From Methylovirgula sp. (GTDB lineage: Bacteria; Pseudomonadota; Alphaproteobacteria; Rhizobiales; Beijerinckiaceae), in contig NZ_JBBCGP010000001.1 in assembly GCF_037200945.1 (NCBI RefSeq), forward strand, positions 310,001 to 374,000: 64,000 bases of DNA. The letters run 5' to 3'. The position numbers were made by a program, and so were the translations under genes. The notes below the pieces were generated by a model. That model saw nothing but the letters and a program-made list of their open reading frames with translations. It did not search any database and was not told the DNA's origin. Shown piece after piece: positions 61,554-64,000 of this stretch. Each line of letters opens with the position of its first letter. The first letter of the stretch is position 1.

Positions 61554-63518
61554 ATGCTCATCTCCCAACCCAACGCCGCGGCGGTGCGCCGCGCGCTTTT
61601 TGTTTCGTCAAGCGTCATCGCCCTAGCGTTTTCCTCCTCTGCCTTGGCGCAGGTCGCGACCGGCCAAGCCGCCGATCAGTCGCAATCCCTGCCAGAAGTC
61701 CTCGTGACGTCACCGACGACGGTGCCGACGCCAGAGAGCGATGTCGCAAGTAGCATCGGCGTCATCACAAGCCAGCAGATCTCGGCGCAGCAAGACCGCA
61801 CCGTCCCCGACGCGCTGAGCACTGTCCCCGGCCTCAATGTCGTGCAGACGGGCGGACCGGGCGGCCAGACCTCCGTCTTTCTTCGCGGGACAAATTCGAA
61901 CCACGTCAAGGTTTTGATCGATGGCATCGACGTCAGCGATCCGAGCAATCCCAATGACTCCTTCGACTTCGGCCAATTGCTGACTGGTGACATTGAGCGC
62001 ATCGAAATCTTGCGCGGGCCGCAGAGCGGCCTTTACGGCTCGGATGCGATCGGCGGCGTCATCAATATCGTTACCAAGAAGGGCCAAGGCCCGCTCAAGG
62101 TGACGGGAACGATCGAGGGTGGCTCATTCGGAACGGCCAACCAGACCTTCAACGCCAGCGGCGCGCACTCGATCTTCAATTATGCATTCAACATCAGCCA
62201 TTATCTCGCGGCCAGCACGCCGGTGACACCGTTGAACGAGCTTCCACCTGGCCAGCAGCGTAACAATGATTCCTACGAGAATTGGACCCTCTCGACCAAG
62301 CTGGGCGCCGACATCAACGAGCACCTGACGCTGAACTATGTCGGCCGTTATACAGATTCCACGTATTTCTTCACCGGCGACGGGTTCGACCCTTCAACCG
62401 GGCTGGAAGCTCCGGAGTCAACGCAAAGTCTACAAATTGACCACGACTTTTTCACCCGCGGCGAAGCGGTAACGTCCTTCTTCGACGACCGGCTGAAGAA
62501 TTATCTCGGCATCAATTATTCGGACTCTAATAGCTTCAATGCCAGCCCCGGCACCGATAACGAAATCAACCAGGGCCAGCGCCTCAAATTCGATTGGCGC
62601 AGCGTGATCGCGGCACTGCCGGGCGAAACGATAGTTCTCGGTGCCGACCACGAGACCGAAACGCTCTTCCAGAACGATCCCGACGTCGATGCAAATCGTA
62701 ATGACGCTGGCGGCTATGCGGAATTGCAGTCAAATTTCTATAATCGCTTCTTCCTCGTCTCGAATGTCCGCTACGACAATTACGACACGTTCGGCGGTCA
62801 CGTGACCTATCGCGTTGCGCCAGCTTTCATCGTCCCGCAGACAGAGACGAAGCTCAAAGCTAGCTACGGCACCGGTTTCAAGGCACCGACACTGAGCGAA
62901 CTCTACGTGAATTCTCCGGCCTTCTTGTTCTTCGCCAATCCCAACCTTCAGCCGGAGGAATCGACCGGCTACGACGCCGGTTTCGAGCAGCCTTTATTCC
63001 ACGACAGGTTCAGCTTCGGGGCGACTTATTTCCACAACAACATCACGAATCTGATCGATTCTACCGACACGACCTACGTAAACATCGGCCATGCCGAAAC
63101 GCAGGGTGTCGAAAGCTTTGCCGACTGGGCGGTCACCGACCGGCTGCATCTGCGAACGGATTACACCTACACGCGCGCGGTGGATGAATCGACCGGTCTA
63201 GAATTGCAGCGCAGACCATATGACAAGGGCAGTATCACCGCGCTCTGGACGCCGATTGATCCTCTTACCTTATCCGGCACTTTGATCGCGGTCAGCAAAT
63301 GGGTCGACGATTTCGACCGCAACAATTCAAATACAGCGCCGGGGGATTTCACACCGGGTTATGTGGTCGTCAATGTCGCGGCGAATTACAAAGTCGACGA
63401 CCACGTAAATCTCTTCGCTCGCATCGATAATCTGCTGAACGAGCATTACGAGAACCCGCTCGGCTTCCTGCGTCCGGGTATCGGTGTCTTCGGTGGCATG
63501 CGGCTCTCCGCGTTTTAG
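61554..63518 (+). CDS. btuB: TonB-dependent vitamin B12 receptor
   Basis: 654 residues from ATG at 61554 with GAGG upstream; a TTG at 61539 adds 5 residues. A signal peptide covers 1-33 (ALFVSSSVIALAFSSSALA) and a TonB box-like LPEVLVTSP follows. The plug has VPDALSTVPGLNVVQTGGPGG, SVFLRGTNSNHVKVLIDGIDVSDP and IEILRGPQSGLYGSDAIGGVINIVTK, the BtuB-type arrangement. The barrel ends in GMRLSAF with terminal Phe. Control by the riboswitch 120 bp upstream confirms cobalamin as ligand. A membrane protein gene follows at 63554. Confidence 0.95.
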   Translation: MLISQPNAAAVRRALFVSSSVIALAFSSSALAQVATGQAADQSQSLPEVLVTSPTTVPTPESDVASSIGVITSQQISAQQDRTVPDALSTVPGLNVVQTGGPGGQTSVFLRGTNSNHVKVLIDGIDVSDPSNPNDSFDFGQLLTGDIERIEILRGPQSGLYGSDAIGGVINIVTKKGQGPLKVTGTIEGGSFGTANQTFNASGAHSIFNYAFNISHYLAASTPVTPLNELPPGQQRNNDSYENWTLSTKLGADINEHLTLNYVGRYTDSTYFFTGDGFDPSTGLEAPESTQSLQIDHDFFTRGEAVTSFFDDRLKNYLGINYSDSNSFNASPGTDNEINQGQRLKFDWRSVIAALPGETIVLGADHETETLFQNDPDVDANRNDAGGYAELQSNFYNRFFLVSNVRYDNYDTFGGHVTYRVAPAFIVPQTETKLKASYGTGFKAPTLSELYVNSPAFLFFANPNLQPEESTGYDAGFEQPLFHDRFSFGATYFHNNITNLIDSTDTTYVNIGHAETQGVESFADWAVTDRLHLRTDYTYTRAVDESTGLELQRRPYDKGSITALWTPIDPLTLSGTLIAVSKWVDDFDRNNSNTAPGDFTPGYVVVNVAANYKVDDHVNLFARIDNLLNEHYENPLGFLRPGIGVFGGMRLSAF

Positions 63519-63553
63519 GATGCGTTGAAATAGAAAGAAATCGAATGGAGACA

Positions 63554-64000
63554 ATGATGCAAAACAGACATTATGCTATCGAATGGCAGCAGCCGCTTTC
63601 GCTCGCAACACTGATGGCGGCAAGCGTCGCTTTTAGCCTTGGCCTCGCCTGCGCGGTGCCGCTTGTGGCTTTCGCGGCGCTTGGCGCGTTAACGCTTGAC
63701 CGCAGAATGGGATTACTAATTATCATCGGAATCGTGGCGGCCAACCAGATCCTTGGCTTCACCGTGCTGCATTATCCGCACGACGCGGCAACTGTCGCTT
63801 GGACGCCGGCCTTTCTGTTCGTCGGGATCATCGCAACTCTCACGGCATTCTGGACGAAACGCCGCTGCGCTGGCTTACATCCGACCGTCACCGTCCTCGC
63901 AACTTTCGTTGCTGCCTTTGCGTGTTACGAAGGAGGCTTCTTCCTTATTTCGCTGCTGACGAGAAGCGGGCTTTATGCCTATGCGCCCTCGATAATCCTG
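63554..64000 (+). CDS. Hydrophobic membrane protein, partial (runs off window)
   Basis: Open from ATG ATG at 63554, with TGGAGA upstream, to the end of the window (149 codons, no stop). The N-terminus is MMQNRHYAIEWQQPLSL. At least four hydrophobic spans follow: TLMAASVAFSLGLACAVPLVAF, GLLIIIGIVAANQILGFTVL, TPAFLFVGIIATLTAFW, and VTVLATFVAAFACYEGGFFLI. It starts 35 bp after btuB with no terminator, so it is under the same cobalamin riboswitch. It could be a transport component for cobalamin or cobalt, but the family is not recognised. Confidence 0.75.
   Translation, partial: MMQNRHYAIEWQQPLSLATLMAASVAFSLGLACAVPLVAFAALGALTLDRRMGLLIIIGIVAANQILGFTVLHYPHDAATVAWTPAFLFVGIIATLTAFWTKRRCAGLHPTVTVLATFVAAFACYEGGFFLISLLTRSGLYAYAPSIIL

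Noticed and set aside
1..64000. tRNA, rRNA, CRISPR array, insertion sequence or prophage
   Set aside because: Reading both strands gave no cloverleaf with a TTCGA arm, no regularly spaced repeats, no transposase or integrase and no phage structural gene. A covariance and profile search would settle this.

Overview
The window is high-GC, gene-dense DNA from an alphaproteobacterium, probably of the Hyphomicrobiales (Rhizobiales). Indicators are the amino acid:[carrier protein] ligase, an isoquinoline-oxidoreductase-type molybdoenzyme, Ku/LigD end joining, a MetY/MetA-like methionine pair and a cobalamin riboswitch in front of BtuB. The family is a guess (Beijerinckiaceae or Bradyrhizobiaceae-like). 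I saw no tRNA, rRNA, CRISPR array, phage or complete insertion sequence.

1-13.3 kb looks like a catabolic island. The + strand has a hydantoinase C-terminus, a metallo-beta-lactamase-fold hydrolase, two substrate-binding-fold proteins without signal peptides and a fumarylacetoacetase-family enzyme. The opposing operon holds a UbiD-type decarboxylase, a secreted binding protein, a nitrilase, and an ABC ATPase and permease. A secreted carboxylesterase and an aldehyde dehydrogenase follow on +. Three ATTGT-N3-ACAAT-like palindromes tie two promoter regions of the island together. A decayed ABC ATPase lies at 13.4-13.6 kb.

14-32.4 kb is mixed: a K+ channel with an RCK domain, a DUF302 protein, a three-subunit molybdenum hydroxylase with cytochrome c, a lipoprotein hydrolase, an EF-hand protein, a Ku-LigD-small membrane protein operon ending in a terminator, GlsB-like and MarC proteins, a metY-metA-like operon with a structured leader, an acyl-CoA synthetase and an HSL-type esterase.

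32.5-42.5 kb is an unusual carrier-protein metabolic cluster. It has two carrier proteins, an AMP-forming ligase, an SDR reductase, an aminoacyl-tRNA-synthetase-like amino acid:[carrier protein] ligase overlapping an acyl-CoA-dehydrogenase-type flavoprotein, a ThDP enzyme, a GNAT protein, a class IV aminotransferase and an aldehyde dehydrogenase. The product is unknown.

42.6-53.4 kb holds a HemD-type protein, an OmpR/histidine-kinase pair, a Gly-rich secreted protein, a type III PKS-methyltransferase-flavoprotein operon, a TonB-dependent receptor and a DHA2 MFS exporter. A CTGACAT-N3-AGTCAG-like inverted repeat followed 9 nt later by a -10-like hexamer occurs before the Gly-rich/PKS block, the receptor and the exporter, 111-126 bp from each start. 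This suggests one regulon under the two-component system encoded beside it.

53.3-64 kb has pyruvate carboxylase, two tandem small paralogues, a triple-PAS hybrid kinase, a DUF1289 protein, and a cobalamin riboswitch driving btuB and an uncharacterised membrane protein that runs off the end.
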